A stretch of 64,000 nucleotides of DNA, taken from Elusimicrobiota bacterium. Lineage in GTDB: Bacteria > Elusimicrobiota > Elusimicrobia > UBA1565 > UBA9628. The translations under genes and the position numbers were made by a program. The notes beneath the pieces are model-generated. The model was not told the origin of the DNA, ran no database searches, and saw nothing but the letters and a program-made list of their open reading frames with translations. Of the stretch, positions 17,201 through 24,707 are shown piece by piece (the first letter of the stretch is position 1; each line of letters opens with the position of its first letter). The stretch is taken from contig JACRDQ010000030.1 of assembly GCA_016218545.1 (NCBI GenBank), positions 1 to 64,000 of the forward strand, in the 5' to 3' direction.

Positions 17201-18337
17201 GAGCGCGACACCGACGCGGCAGTCCTCGATCACGCAGGAGTCGAGGGCCGCGGAGGAGAGGCCGGAGGCGGTGAGGCCGTGGCCCCGGGATGCGGAGATG
17301 ACGCAGGTCTCGAGGATGACGCTCCCTCCACGGCGGACATTGATCCCGTCGTCATTGTCCTTGAAGGCAGAGCGCTTCAGCAGGACGCCGGCCGCTCCCC
17401 AGACGTTGACGCCCCCTGTCTCGCTGCCTGAGACCTCGACGTGCGCCAGGGTCGACGGGCCTGCTCCTGCCACGAAGTGGAGCCCTCCCCACGGGAGGCC
17501 GCAGCCCAGTTCGATGGCTGCGTCGGGCCGGCCCTCGGCCTGGAGGCGGCCCGCGACCAGGATGCTGGGCCTGGCCGGAGGGTGGATGCAGCGCGCGTTC
17601 CAGAAGGTCCAGGAGGATGAGGGCTCGGCCTGGACCCTGGTCCCGGGCAGGATCGTGAGGGTGGCGCCCTCCGGGACGTGGATGTCGCCTGAGAGCCTGA
17701 CCTCGCCGGACCAGACCGTGTCACGGTCAAGGACGCCGAAGACCCCGCCCGGCGCCGTCTCCGCGGAGGCTTGCGTCGAGGCGCGGTCAGCGTGCGCTCG
17801 CTCGGTCCGTTCCTGGAGCGCATCGATGGCGGAGGCCGCGGCCCTGGCGGCCCAGCCCAGGGCCGCCCCTGCCCCCTGGCCCAGACCCTCGGCCGGTCCG
17901 GTCAGGGAGCGCAGGAGGCCGCGTCGGCCCGCTTCCCAGGCGAGCCAGGCCTGGAAGAGGCAAGCTCCGGCCAGGCGCGGTAGGAGCGCGCGTGCTCCTC
18001 TTGCCTCGTGGAGCCGCAGCCAGCGGCCCCTGCGCCGCACCGCGAGCACCCTGCCGGCGAAGGAGCCTTCAGGAAGGGGACGATCCGGCAGGATGTTGGC
18101 GTCGCCCTTGGTCAGGCCCACGAGCCTGCCGCCGCTGCGCCACTTGCCGAGCAGGCGGTGCACCACATAGGACGGGACCGCGCCCTTCCAGCCGATGAGC
18201 ACCACGGCCTCGCCGGACTCGAGCTCCGGAAGAGGCGCCCTCTGGGCCAGGATGACGTCTCCGGGCTTGAGGAGGAAGCGCATCGAGTCTCCGCTGACGC
18301 GCAGGACCCACTCCGCGGGACCGGAGCCGGGAGCCAT
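14285..18337 (-). CDS. Giant fusion: S26-type peptidase domain, beta-helix, nucleotidyltransferase
   Basis: The product is 1350 residues in three parts. Residues 1-120 look like an S24/S26 signal-peptidase domain: VSGDSM (Ser18), SYVVHRLLG (His60) and LTKGDAN (Asp79), the order seen in archaeal and SipW-type enzymes. A short hydrophobic stretch follows near 130. Residues about 165-830 form a right-handed parallel beta-helix, opening with IHVPEGATLTILPGTRV and built from degenerate turns. It includes a 152-residue unit repeated in tandem. Around residue 900 FADNDWVPGLSDIDLVV matches the GS-x-DxD core of polymerase-beta-type nucleotidyltransferases, followed by about 430 mainly helical residues. 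The start is the ATG 1 bp after the upstream stop. I know of no protein with this domain order. Function unknown. It may be a modular surface-protein factor. Confidence 0.75.
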   Translation of the reverse strand: MAPGSGPAEWVLRVSGDSMRFLLKPGDVILAQRAPLPELESGEAVVLIGWKGAVPSYVVHRLLGKWRSGGRLVGLTKGDANILPDRPLPEGSFAGRVLAVRRRGRWLRLHEARGARALLPRLAGACLFQAWLAWEAGRRGLLRSLTGPAEGLGQGAGAALGWAARAAASAIDALQERTERAHADRASTQASAETAPGGVFGVLDRDTVWSGEVRLSGDIHVPEGATLTILPGTRVQAEPSSSWTFWNARCIHPPARPSILVAGRLQAEGRPDAAIELGCGLPWGGLHFVAGAGPSTLAHVEVSGSETGGVNVWGAAGVLLKRSAFKDNDDGINVRRGGSVILETCVISASRGHGLTASGLSSAALDSCVIEDCRVGVALWSGRLQARSTSLRRIASTGVTLEGGAAYLERCSLSECTQSAVSAAAGANLELERCILSASRVGVQLKDARLAVRSSSVTGHSEAGLDLEGSLPLSISDSTVVDCPTAIRFSGKALDLKDLRISGCGEGLMPRSGRVFWRHGSLEGGRLGIDVPGSAEVALDGVALSSCQGNGSHVRGGSLAAKDCSWSGHSQACVCVDGGSLVLERCALSASRVGIGLKDARLSVHSTSCSGFSEAGLDLEGSLPLSISDSTVADSPTAIRFSGKALDLKDLRISGCGEGLMPRSGRVFWRRGSLEGGRLGIDVPGSAEVALDGVALSSCQGNGSHVRGGSLAAKDCSWSGHSQACVCMDGGSLMLERCVFDGGRWGLSAARGSSRGRDLTFTRAAETGVRLDDGVHDLAGLSISGCPTGLSADRGTSTLRSVRVRGASIVGVRLAGDRHDVRGLRTAGCPVPAQGGRLSSSGWKARLRSLVLRTNPVPGLAGLYRLSYHAASRLCGRWLGSDPGVIGVYAHRSFADNDWVPGLSDIDLVVAAGPAESSDPAWLDRFWRRYDRLRAVFPFMGECLLMGPRELSAFIRWGGLRGRALASSGIRLSGSPLRAETAAGPADGEDLSVFGECCHAWTRALQDGVWNGALDDTALRLKAGRALLDLGRHAAAPCGDAGFPASRRSFVEDPPRSRLGERAADLRLLMDPASGEADWKRRARQLAAAGLADLHRGASRILASLESRSWHEVRRLTRVLPSPGAADSSVSAGFERMTEAVRAGLGEAVVAMDGDDLYRTYIILDDSSMEERKVLRVLDAAAELSLDYRTRWPLPIILSESLWLLWSRLSYLECPTRFLDGAGPSLYSAGQGPRPESWHHSWGGARLRPGPWEDGVISSSAKESLANLHASWRLLCSGGSRVSPEYTLHYLRSRAMGLRLLLERDIAASFFQLDRLEAIHEREFPGSGAARGSEPLAAATSLIGSTLSLL
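16125..17036 (-). repeat. Two tandem 456-bp units inside the beta-helix coding sequence
   Basis: The segments 16125-16580 and 16581-17036 are direct repeats with a period of exactly 456 bp (152 codons). The first 370 bp of each are nearly identical, and the rest is diverged but alignable. Reading frame is kept. Each unit encodes several beta-helix rungs containing GSLPLSISDSTV, LDLKDLRISGCGEGLMP and SCQGNGSHVRGGSL. A further short start of the unit (CAGCGCTCGAG) follows at 17037. This is a recent in-frame duplication or gene-conversion tract. Confidence 0.85.
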
Positions 18338-18338
18338 G

Positions 18339-20309
18339 TCAGAGGTTGGTGGGCCGCAGGACCCGGGGTCTCGGCCCGCGGGCCCTGGCCGCGAGGTCGG
18401 GCCGCAGCCGCTCCAAGGCCTGCTCAGCCTGCTTGGCCTGGGAGGAGAGCCCTGCCTTGCGGCTGGCCGCCATGAGGTGATAGAGCCCCTTGGCCGAGCG
18501 CCACTCCGAGGCGCGCGCCGCAACGAGGAGCTCGGCCGCCGCCTCCCCGGCGCGTCCCTGCTCGAGGAGGACCGCGCCGGCGAACTCGCGCGCGACCCAC
18601 ATCCCCGGCGCCAGGACCGCTGCCGAGCGCAGGTGCCCGAGCGCCGCGGAGGGCTTTTCGGACAGCCACTCCGCGATGCCGAGCCTGAAGAGGGTGTCGG
18701 GGTCCGTGGGCGCAAGGTCCGCTGCGGTCTCGAGCTGGGAGAGGGCTTCGGCGAGGCGCTTTTCGCGCAGGAGGAACGCGCCGTAGGACAGCCTGGCTCC
18801 TACGTGCTCCGGCCGCAGGTCGACCGCGGCGCGGAACTCGGAGTCCGCCCGGCGGACGTCGCCGTTGGCCGCGTAAGTCAGGGCCAAGCCCAGGCGCATG
18901 CGCGCCAGGCCGGGATCCGCGGCCTTGGCCGCCTCGAAGAACGCCTGGGCCGAGGCGTAGTCCCGGTTGCGCAGGACCGTGATGTAGACGGCCGGCGCCA
19001 GGACCAGGCCGAGGGCCGCGGCGGCAGCGGCCTTGCGCCTTGGCGCGGGAAAGCGGCGGACCGCCGCGGCGCCGAGGGCCGCGGCCGCTGCGCATGCGCC
19101 GGCTGAGGCGATGAAGAGGTAGCGTTCCGCCTGGATGTTGTAGATGGTGATGAGCCCGCTCACCGGCAGGAGAGCCACCGGGATCCACAGCAGGCCCACG
19201 CTCGCCAGGGGCAGGTCCCTGGCCAGGAGCCGGGCCGCGGCTAGGAGGCCGGCCAGGCTGGCCCACCCCAGCCAGACCCAAGGGTCCAGCCATGAGCGCA
19301 CCACCGGCGGAGCGTAGTCGCTGGCCAGCGGGTGGGGCCAGACCAGGAGGCGCATGTAGGACCCGAAGATGCGCGACATGGTGAGCAGCCGCGCTCCAGC
19401 GTCCTCGTAGACCGCGGCCCAGGGAGGAGGGTCGAGGCGCCGGCTCCCTGCCTGGTCGAGCTCCGAGCGGCTCCCCGAGGCGTCGGAGAACGGCAGGACG
19501 ACCCGGGTGCGCAGCTCGCTGAGCAGGTCCTGGTGCCCTGCCATGACGTAGCCGGAGCGGGGGGAGCGGAACACCAGGTAGGCGCCGATGAAGGCGGCGT
19601 AAGCTGCCAGCAGTCCCGCGCGCCAGCGCCTGCGGTCCGCGGCAGGGCCCGGGCCGGGGAAGGCCGCGTCGCACAGCAGGGCCAGGAGCGGGAAGACGAC
19701 CGCCGTCTCCTTGGAGAGCAGCGCCAGGCCGAAGAGGGGCGCGGAGAGGGCTGCCAGGGCCCGCCGCCGCCACCCTCGGCCTGAGAGCCCTTCGCGGTAG
19801 GCGATGAGGCCGGCGAGCATGAAGCACAAGGCCAGCAGGTCCGTCCTGAAGGAGATGATGTTGACGACCTCGGTGTGGACCGGGTGCGCGGCGAAGAGCA
19901 GGCCCGCGGCCACGCTCACCCCGCGGTCCCGGGTCAGGATCCATGCCAGGAACGCCAGGAGCGCGGCGGCGACCGAGTGCCAGAAGATGCTCGAGAGCCT
20001 GTAGGCGTAGGTCTTGCCGCTTCCCAGGCAGGTGTCGGCCAGGACCGAGGCCAGCCAGACCGGACGCGCCGAGTTCGGGAAGGGCAGGACCTTCAGGAAA
20101 CCCTCGGCCGATGCGACCCTGCGGATGTTGCCGCAGTCCATGAGGAAGTCCTGGTGGAAGACGAACGGGATGTCGTCCCACACCGGGGGGTGGAGGACCG
20201 TAGCCGCGTAGGGAAGGGCGGCTGCGGCCATGAGCCCCAGGATGGCGGCCAGGCGCCAGGCCGAGAAGCCTTCCCCGGACGCTGCGCGCCTAGCCGATGA
20301 GCTCGTCAT
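18339..20309 (-). CDS. TMTC-like membrane glycosyltransferase with C-terminal TPRs
   Basis: The product is 656 residues. About ten to eleven membrane segments fill the first 430 residues. The first loop has the acidic pair VWDDIPFV, and then HSVAAALLAFLAW and LLFAAHPVHTEVVNIISFRTDLLA, the HPvhtEaV signature of the TMTC/PMT-like GT-C family. From about residue 445 there are five or so TPR units (AAKAADPGLARMRLGLALTY, AAVDLRPEHVGARLSYGAFL and so on). Such proteins glycosylate exported proteins or lipids from polyprenyl-phosphate sugars. It overlaps the GT4 gene upstream by 20 bp and lies 1 bp from the fusion gene downstream, so these three form one leftward operon. Confidence 0.75.
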   Translation of the reverse strand: MTSSSARRAASGEGFSAWRLAAILGLMAAAALPYAATVLHPPVWDDIPFVFHQDFLMDCGNIRRVASAEGFLKVLPFPNSARPVWLASVLADTCLGSGKTYAYRLSSIFWHSVAAALLAFLAWILTRDRGVSVAAGLLFAAHPVHTEVVNIISFRTDLLALCFMLAGLIAYREGLSGRGWRRRALAALSAPLFGLALLSKETAVVFPLLALLCDAAFPGPGPAADRRRWRAGLLAAYAAFIGAYLVFRSPRSGYVMAGHQDLLSELRTRVVLPFSDASGSRSELDQAGSRRLDPPPWAAVYEDAGARLLTMSRIFGSYMRLLVWPHPLASDYAPPVVRSWLDPWVWLGWASLAGLLAAARLLARDLPLASVGLLWIPVALLPVSGLITIYNIQAERYLFIASAGACAAAAALGAAAVRRFPAPRRKAAAAAALGLVLAPAVYITVLRNRDYASAQAFFEAAKAADPGLARMRLGLALTYAANGDVRRADSEFRAAVDLRPEHVGARLSYGAFLLREKRLAEALSQLETAADLAPTDPDTLFRLGIAEWLSEKPSAALGHLRSAAVLAPGMWVAREFAGAVLLEQGRAGEAAAELLVAARASEWRSAKGLYHLMAASRKAGLSSQAKQAEQALERLRPDLAARARGPRPRVLRPTNL

Positions 20310-21504
20310 AGACCTCGGAGAGGCGTTGGGAGCACGGGCCCCAGTCGTAGAGGGCCGAGGCCCTGGCCCGGCCGGCCTCGCCCACGGCCGAGCGCAAGGC
20401 CGGAGACTCCAGCAGCCGCACGACCTCGTCCGCGAAACCGGAGTCCGTCCGGGCGACCAGGAGGTCCCGCCCCTCGGCCGCGTCGATGCCTGCCGCGGCC
20501 CGGCTGCTGGCCACCACCGGGAGCCCCATGGCGAAGGCCTCGAGGACCTTGCCCTTGATGCCGCGGCCCAGGCGGATCGGAGCGATGAAGACGCTGGCGC
20601 GCGCGAGGACTGGGCGGACGTCGGGCACGGCGCCCGTGACCTCCAGCTCCGGGTGGCGCCGCGCGGCCGCCAGGACCGCCTCGGTGGGGCGTGAGCCCAC
20701 GACCAGGACCCGGACCCCGGGGCGGCGGCTGAGGATGCGCGGCAGGATGCGGTCCGCGAAGCGCACCACCGCGTCCTCGTTGGGAAAGTGGGGGTAGTGC
20801 CCCACGAAGACCAGGAGGTCTCCCTCGGGCCCGCGCCGGGCGTCGGGGCGGAAATGGGACAGGTCCACTCCGGTCGGCACGGTGCGCAGCCGCTCGCCGA
20901 TGACGAGCCTCGAGAGGTCCCTGCGGTCCTCCTCGGTCGTGACGACCACCCGGTCGAACCAGGCGCCCGCTCTCCGCATCAGGTTGATCCGGCGCAGCCA
21001 ATCCGGCGCGGCCAGGAGCCCGCGCCAGCCCGCGCTCTCGCGGAAGTAGGAGCACGTGAGCGAGAGACCTCCGGCATCGTGCTGGGTCAGGAGCGAGGGG
21101 ACGCCCAGGCGCTTGCGGCCGTACACGGCCATGAGGTCGTACTCGACGTGGACGAGGCGGCAGCTCTCCTCCCGGACCGTGTCAGCCAGGGCGAGGTCCA
21201 TGGCCGGGGAATAGAAGCGCCGGGCGTCCCGCGGCAGGCCGAATCCGTCCACGCTCGCCTGGCCCGGACCTGACGGGGGCTCCACCCACACGACGCGGTC
21301 GAAAACCGGGGCGAGATGCTCCCGTTCGTCGCGCAGGTCCGCGGCAGCCTCGGCAGGGCTGCGGACCTCGGGCCTGAAGGTCAGCAGGACGAAGCGGAAC
21401 CTGCCCTTGTTGAGGCGGGCCAGGGTCAGGATGCGCTTGGAGCCGCCGTCCCAGGGGTAAGGGGGGCGGGGGGTGAGGAGCGCGACCGCGGCCCGCCGTT
21501 CCAT
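20290..21504 (-). CDS. GT4-family glycosyltransferase
   Basis: The product is 404 residues of GT-B fold. The N-terminus ALLTPRPPYPWDGGSKRIL is the usual substrate-side start. A second domain has LRTVPTGVDLSHFRPD and LLVFVGHYPHFPNEDAV, then the donor-binding segment IRLGRGIKGKVLEAFAMGLPVV. It resembles sugar transferases of exopolysaccharide clusters. It is the first gene of the leftward operon with the TMTC-like gene and the fusion protein. The sugar and acceptor are unknown. A -10 element (TAGAAT) lies 5 bp before the ATG and there is no Shine-Dalgarno, which suggests a leaderless start. Confidence 0.85.
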   Translation of the reverse strand: MERRAAVALLTPRPPYPWDGGSKRILTLARLNKGRFRFVLLTFRPEVRSPAEAAADLRDEREHLAPVFDRVVWVEPPSGPGQASVDGFGLPRDARRFYSPAMDLALADTVREESCRLVHVEYDLMAVYGRKRLGVPSLLTQHDAGGLSLTCSYFRESAGWRGLLAAPDWLRRINLMRRAGAWFDRVVVTTEEDRRDLSRLVIGERLRTVPTGVDLSHFRPDARRGPEGDLLVFVGHYPHFPNEDAVVRFADRILPRILSRRPGVRVLVVGSRPTEAVLAAARRHPELEVTGAVPDVRPVLARASVFIAPIRLGRGIKGKVLEAFAMGLPVVASSRAAAGIDAAEGRDLLVARTDSGFADEVVRLLESPALRSAVGEAGRARASALYDWGPCSQRLSEVYDELIG

Positions 21505-21509
21505 GCCCT

Positions 21510-21515
21510 ATTCTA
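21510..21515 (-). promoter_or_regulatory. -10 element for the GT4 operon
   Basis: On the minus strand the sequence TTTTATAGAATAGGGC precedes the ATG. TAGAAT lies 5 bp before the start codon in a short AT-rich pocket. No convincing -35 was found. Confidence 0.45.
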
Positions 21516-21550
21516 TAAAATGCCGCCTGACCAAGGGCCGGAACCGGCGC

Positions 21551-22612
21551 TCAATCCCGCAGGAAGTGGCAGGTGTAGCCGTCCGGATGCTTCTGCAGGT
21601 AGTCCTGGTGGTAGTCCTCGGCCTTCCAGAACTCTCCTGCCGGCACGATCTGGGTCACGACCGGACGCTTCCACTTCCCCGAGCGGTCCACGCGCTCCTT
21701 GACCCCGAGGGCGGTCTTCCTCTGGCTCTCGGAGTGGTAGAAGACTGCGCTGCGGTACTGCGTCCCCACGTCGTTGCCCTGCCGGTCCGGGGTCGTGGGG
21801 TCGTGCAGGCGGAAGAAGTAACCGAGCAGGTCCTCGTAGGCGAGGCTCGCCGGGTCGAACACGACGCGGACCGCCTCGGCATGACCCGTGGCTCCGGACT
21901 TGACCTGCTCGTAGGTTGCGTTCGGCCGCGTGCCTCCGGTGTAGCCGACCTCGACCTCGGTCACGCCCGGCAGCTTGCGCAGTATCTCCTCGACTCCCCA
22001 GAAGCAGCCTCCCGCCAGGGTCGCGGTCTCAAGCCCGGCTTTCCCCGGGGCCGGTCCTGCGCCGGCCTTGGCGAAGAGGCTCCGGTAGCGTCCGTAGCCT
22101 TCGGCTTCGAGGCGCTCGGCTGGGACGAAGCGCAGGGAGGCTGAGTTGATGCAGTAGCGCAGGCCCGTGGGCGCGGGCCCGTCCGGGAATACGTGGCCCA
22201 GATGGGAGTCCGCTCCGGCGGAGCGCACCTCCGTGCGCGGCTGGGCCAGCTTGTAGTCCTCTTTCTCGCGCACGCTGGAGGGCTCCAGGGGCTTGGTGAA
22301 GCTCGGCCAGCCGCAGCCGGAATCGTACTTGTCCAGGGAACTGAACAGGGGCTCGCCGCTGACCACGTCCACGTAGATGCCGGGCTCCTTGTGGTCGTGG
22401 TACTCGTTGCGGAAAGGAGGCTCCGTGGCCTCGTGCTGGGTCACCTCGAATTGCAAGGGGGTGAGCTTCTTGCGCAGTTCCTCGGCTGAAGGCTTCTCGG
22501 ACCTCTTCATGTCCCTGTCGGACCTCCCTTGACCGGAGCTGAGGAAAGCATAGGACAAGCTGAGCGCCAGCACAAACGCACCCAATCCCAGCCCCCTTTC
22601 CCGGTTCGTCAT
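21551..22612 (-). CDS. msrBA: Exported methionine sulfoxide reductase MsrB-MsrA fusion
   Basis: The product is 353 residues. It starts with a signal peptide or anchor ([15 protein letters not shown]), so it works outside the cytoplasm. Residues about 38-170 are Msr[12 protein letters not shown], and the catalytic Cys in RYCINSASL. The two CxxC pairs that bind zinc in many MsrB proteins are absent ([12 protein letters not shown] in place of the first). Residues about 195-345 are MsrA with the catalytic Cys in GGCFWGVEE and [15 protein letters not shown]. It repairs both S- and R-methionine sulfoxide in envelope proteins. The B-then-A order is the less common one. GGAGGG lies 5 bp before the ATG, with a TAATTAAT stretch just upstream as a probable -10. 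Confidence 0.9.
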   Translation of the reverse strand: MTNRERGLGLGAFVLALSLSYAFLSSGQGRSDRDMKRSEKPSAEELRKKLTPLQFEVTQHEATEPPFRNEYHDHKEPGIYVDVVSGEPLFSSLDKYDSGCGWPSFTKPLEPSSVREKEDYKLAQPRTEVRSAGADSHLGHVFPDGPAPTGLRYCINSASLRFVPAERLEAEGYGRYRSLFAKAGAGPAPGKAGLETATLAGGCFWGVEEILRKLPGVTEVEVGYTGGTRPNATYEQVKSGATGHAEAVRVVFDPASLAYEDLLGYFFRLHDPTTPDRQGNDVGTQYRSAVFYHSESQRKTALGVKERVDRSGKWKRPVVTQIVPAGEFWKAEDYHQDYLQKHPDGYTCHFLRD

Positions 22613-22670
22613 GGACGCCCTCCATTAATTAGACGGGCCGGGGGGCCGGAGGATTCGGGGTCCCGTCAGG

Positions 22671-23351
22671 TCAGTAGGCGGTCCAGGCGGTGCCGATGGA
22701 ATCGGTGTGGGTGCAGTCCACGTAAAGGGCGCCGGCCGATTCCTTGGCCGTCGGGGAGACGTAGGTCCACTTGCCCGTGTCCTCGAACTCGACCTTGTAG
22801 CGGATCGTCACGTCCGAGGACGGCGGGTGGGGGAACCCGGCGCCCCACGCGTCCCATAACGTCGGGAGCTTCGGCAGGCCGTAGCGGGCGTCCTTGACGA
22901 GCAGCCTGGGGTCGTCCGCGGGCCGTCCCTCCACCACGTGGTGCTGGACCAGGGACTTGCGCAGCAGGCGCAGGCCGTCCCTGTTCTGGGCCTCCCCATG
23001 GAGGAGCTGGACCTCGCGGGCCCGGGGCAGGACGAAGAAGACGAGCCCGGCCGCAAGCCCGGCCGCGAGGACCGCGCGGCCGTAGACCCACGCCGCGGAA
23101 AGGGGGAGCTCGCCCTTGGCCGCGGCCACGGTCTTGCGCCAGCTGCCGACGACCCACCAGAGCAGGCCCGCGAGGAAGGCCAGCTCCAACCCGGTCCTGC
23201 CCGCGTTGGCGGCCGCTGTCTCCGGGAACCTCAGGATGTAGCCGAGGAGCTGGTAGGCGTGGAACCCCGCGGCGGCGGAGAGCGGCGTCAGCCACAGGAG
23301 CCGGACCGCGACCTCCGTGCGCCTGAGGGACGCGGGAGCTTCCTCGTTCAT
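22671..23351 (-). CDS. Membrane protein of unknown function with pilin-like periplasmic tail
   Basis: The product is 226 residues with three hydrophobic segments (about 15-40, 50-66 and 84-105) and a soluble C-terminal domain of about 120 residues. The tail contains YGLPKLPTLWDAWGAGFPHP and ends YVDCTHTDSIGTAWTAY, which recalls the C-terminal loop of type II/IV pseudopilins, but the multiple membrane spans argue against a pilin. I do not recognise the family. ATG 23351 is used, and ATG 23360 is possible. It diverges from the adenosine deaminase gene across a short AT-rich spacer. Confidence 0.6.
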   Translation of the reverse strand: MNEEAPASLRRTEVAVRLLWLTPLSAAAGFHAYQLLGYILRFPETAAANAGRTGLELAFLAGLLWWVVGSWRKTVAAAKGELPLSAAWVYGRAVLAAGLAAGLVFFVLPRAREVQLLHGEAQNRDGLRLLRKSLVQHHVVEGRPADDPRLLVKDARYGLPKLPTLWDAWGAGFPHPPSSDVTIRYKVEFEDTGKWTYVSPTAKESAGALYVDCTHTDSIGTAWTAY

Positions 23352-23374
23352 GACCCCCATGGTGCAATTTTTCC

Positions 23375-23380
23375 TACAAT
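23375..23380 (+). promoter_or_regulatory. -10 element for the adenosine deaminase gene
   Basis: TACAAT, 7 bp before ATG 23388, inside the AT-rich stretch between the divergent genes. No Shine-Dalgarno precedes the start, so the transcript is probably leaderless. Confidence 0.5.
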
Positions 23381-23387
23381 CAGCGCC

Positions 23388-24482
23388 ATGCCAGGGCAAG
23401 GGGGGTCCGCCGTGGAGCTCCGTCAGGCGGTCCGGGCCATGCCCAAGGCCGAGCTGCACCGCCACGTGGAGGGCTGCGTCAGCGTCCCGGCCATCATCCG
23501 CATCGGCCGCAGGCACGGCCTGGCACTCCCCACCTTCGACCCCGGGGAGCTCGAGCCTATGGTCAAGCTCAAAGCGCCCATGGCGTGCCTCGACGACGTG
23601 CTGAGGATGTTCCGGATAGCGCAGTCGGTCTTCGTGTCCCTCGCGGCGCTCGAGGAAGTCCTCCTGGAGATGCTCGAGCACGCCCGCGTGGAGGAGAACG
23701 TGGCGCTCCTCGAGGCGCGCTTCAGTCCGGACTTCATGCTCGGCGGCAAGGGCCTCGACTGGCAGGAGGCCCTGGAGCTTGCGGCCCGGACCCTCTCGGC
23801 TCACGAGAGGCGGCACGGCATGGTCTGCGGCCTCATCCTCATCGCTTCGCGCAGCTACGGGTTGGCCTCGGCCGAGAAGACGGTGGACTTCGCCGTTAGG
23901 AACCGAGCCCTGGTGGCGGGCTTCGACTTCGCGGACTCCGAGGCCGCCTATCCCGCGGCTCTCTACCGCGGCCTGGCCTCCAGGCTCAGGGACGCGGGCA
24001 TCCCGCTGACCGTGCACTCCGGAGAGGAGGGTGACTGGCGGATGGTGGAGGCGACCCTCTCCGAGCTGGCCCCGAGGAGGATCGGCCACGGGGTCAGGAT
24101 CGCAGACGAGCCCTCGGGCCGCCTGCTCGAGCGCGTCAAGGCCGAGGGGGTGACCATCGAGTCCAACCCCTGGAGCAACTACCTCACCCATGCCGTGCCC
24201 TCCATCTCGGCGCATCCTTTGCCGCGCTTCCTGCGCGCCGGGGCCTCGGTCTGCATCGGCGCCGACGACCCCGAGATCCTCGATACGGACCTCAACAAGG
24301 AGTGCCTCCTGGCGGTCGAGCGCATGGGGCTGACGCTGGCGGACCTCGCCGCGATCAACCGCATGGCCGTGGAAGGCTCCTTCCTGTCTCCTGACAGGAA
24401 GGCCGAGGCGTTGAGGAAGATGGCGGCCGCGGGCGGAGCAGGCCCTTCCCGGCTTGACCTGGGTCAACCTCCGGCGGGTTGA
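23388..24482 (+). CDS. add: Adenosine deaminase family protein
   Basis: The product is 364 residues, close to the family norm of 330-350. Zinc ligands and catalytic residues are visible: HxH in KAELHRHVEG (His24, His26), the catalytic Glu in TVHSGEEGD, His in RRIGHGVRI, and Asp in GADDPEIL. The SNPWSNYLTH segment matches the SNxxSN motif of the family. It hydrolyses adenosine, or a related 6-aminopurine or aminofutalosine-like compound, to the inosine form. The exact substrate cannot be told from motifs. I placed the start at 23388 because homology begins just after it and a -10 sits 7 bp upstream. Confidence 0.85.
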   Translation: MPGQGGSAVELRQAVRAMPKAELHRHVEGCVSVPAIIRIGRRHGLALPTFDPGELEPMVKLKAPMACLDDVLRMFRIAQSVFVSLAALEEVLLEMLEHARVEENVALLEARFSPDFMLGGKGLDWQEALELAARTLSAHERRHGMVCGLILIASRSYGLASAEKTVDFAVRNRALVAGFDFADSEAAYPAALYRGLASRLRDAGIPLTVHSGEEGDWRMVEATLSELAPRRIGHGVRIADEPSGRLLERVKAEGVTIESNPWSNYLTHAVPSISAHPLPRFLRAGASVCIGADDPEILDTDLNKECLLAVERMGLTLADLAAINRMAVEGSFLSPDRKAEALRKMAAAGGAGPSRLDLGQPPAG

Positions 24483-24492
24483 CCGCGGTCAA
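24454..24492. promoter_or_regulatory. Two TTGACC-N2-GGTCAA palindromes
   Basis: TTGACCTGGGTCAA (24454-24467) and TTGACCGCGGTCAA (24479-24492) are 14-bp palindromes with centres 25 bp apart. They straddle the stop of the adenosine deaminase gene. The facing halves can also pair as an 8-bp hairpin (GGTCAACC/GGTTGACC). No T-tract follows. They may be an operator pair for the subtilase promoter region, or a weak terminator. Confidence 0.4.
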
Positions 24493-24707
24493 ATCGCGCT
24501 CAGCGAGGTTCCGCTCGCGGCCCGGGTCGGACGTTCCGCCGCGGCGTCTCCCTCCGTCGGAGACACTCCCCGCGTCTAGGTCTTTTGTAGGACTCCATGG
24601 GGCCAAAGGGCCCGGAAAAATATAGGTCCTAGGCCCCATGCGCAAAGCGGGCCTTCGACCCATATTTAGGTGACTATAGGACCCAGATGAAGGCACCAGG
24701 AGGAGTC
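24483..24707 (+). promoter_or_regulatory. AT-rich regulatory region upstream of the subtilase gene
   Basis: This 225-bp stretch has no gene and a distinctly lower GC content than the rest. It holds an inverted repeat CATGGGGCC (24596-24604) / GGCCCCATG (24632-24640), repeated TAGGTC/TAGGACC words, and TATAGG at 24675-24680 as the likely -10 (TTCGAC 15 bp upstream as a poor -35). The transcript would begin near 24687 and carry the strong AGGAGGAG at 24698 that serves ATG 24708. Confidence 0.5.

Noticed and set aside
22671..23351. Type IV pilin or pseudopilin
   Set aside because: The C-terminus has a pilin-like look, but there are three membrane segments and no prepilin cleavage site at the N-terminus.
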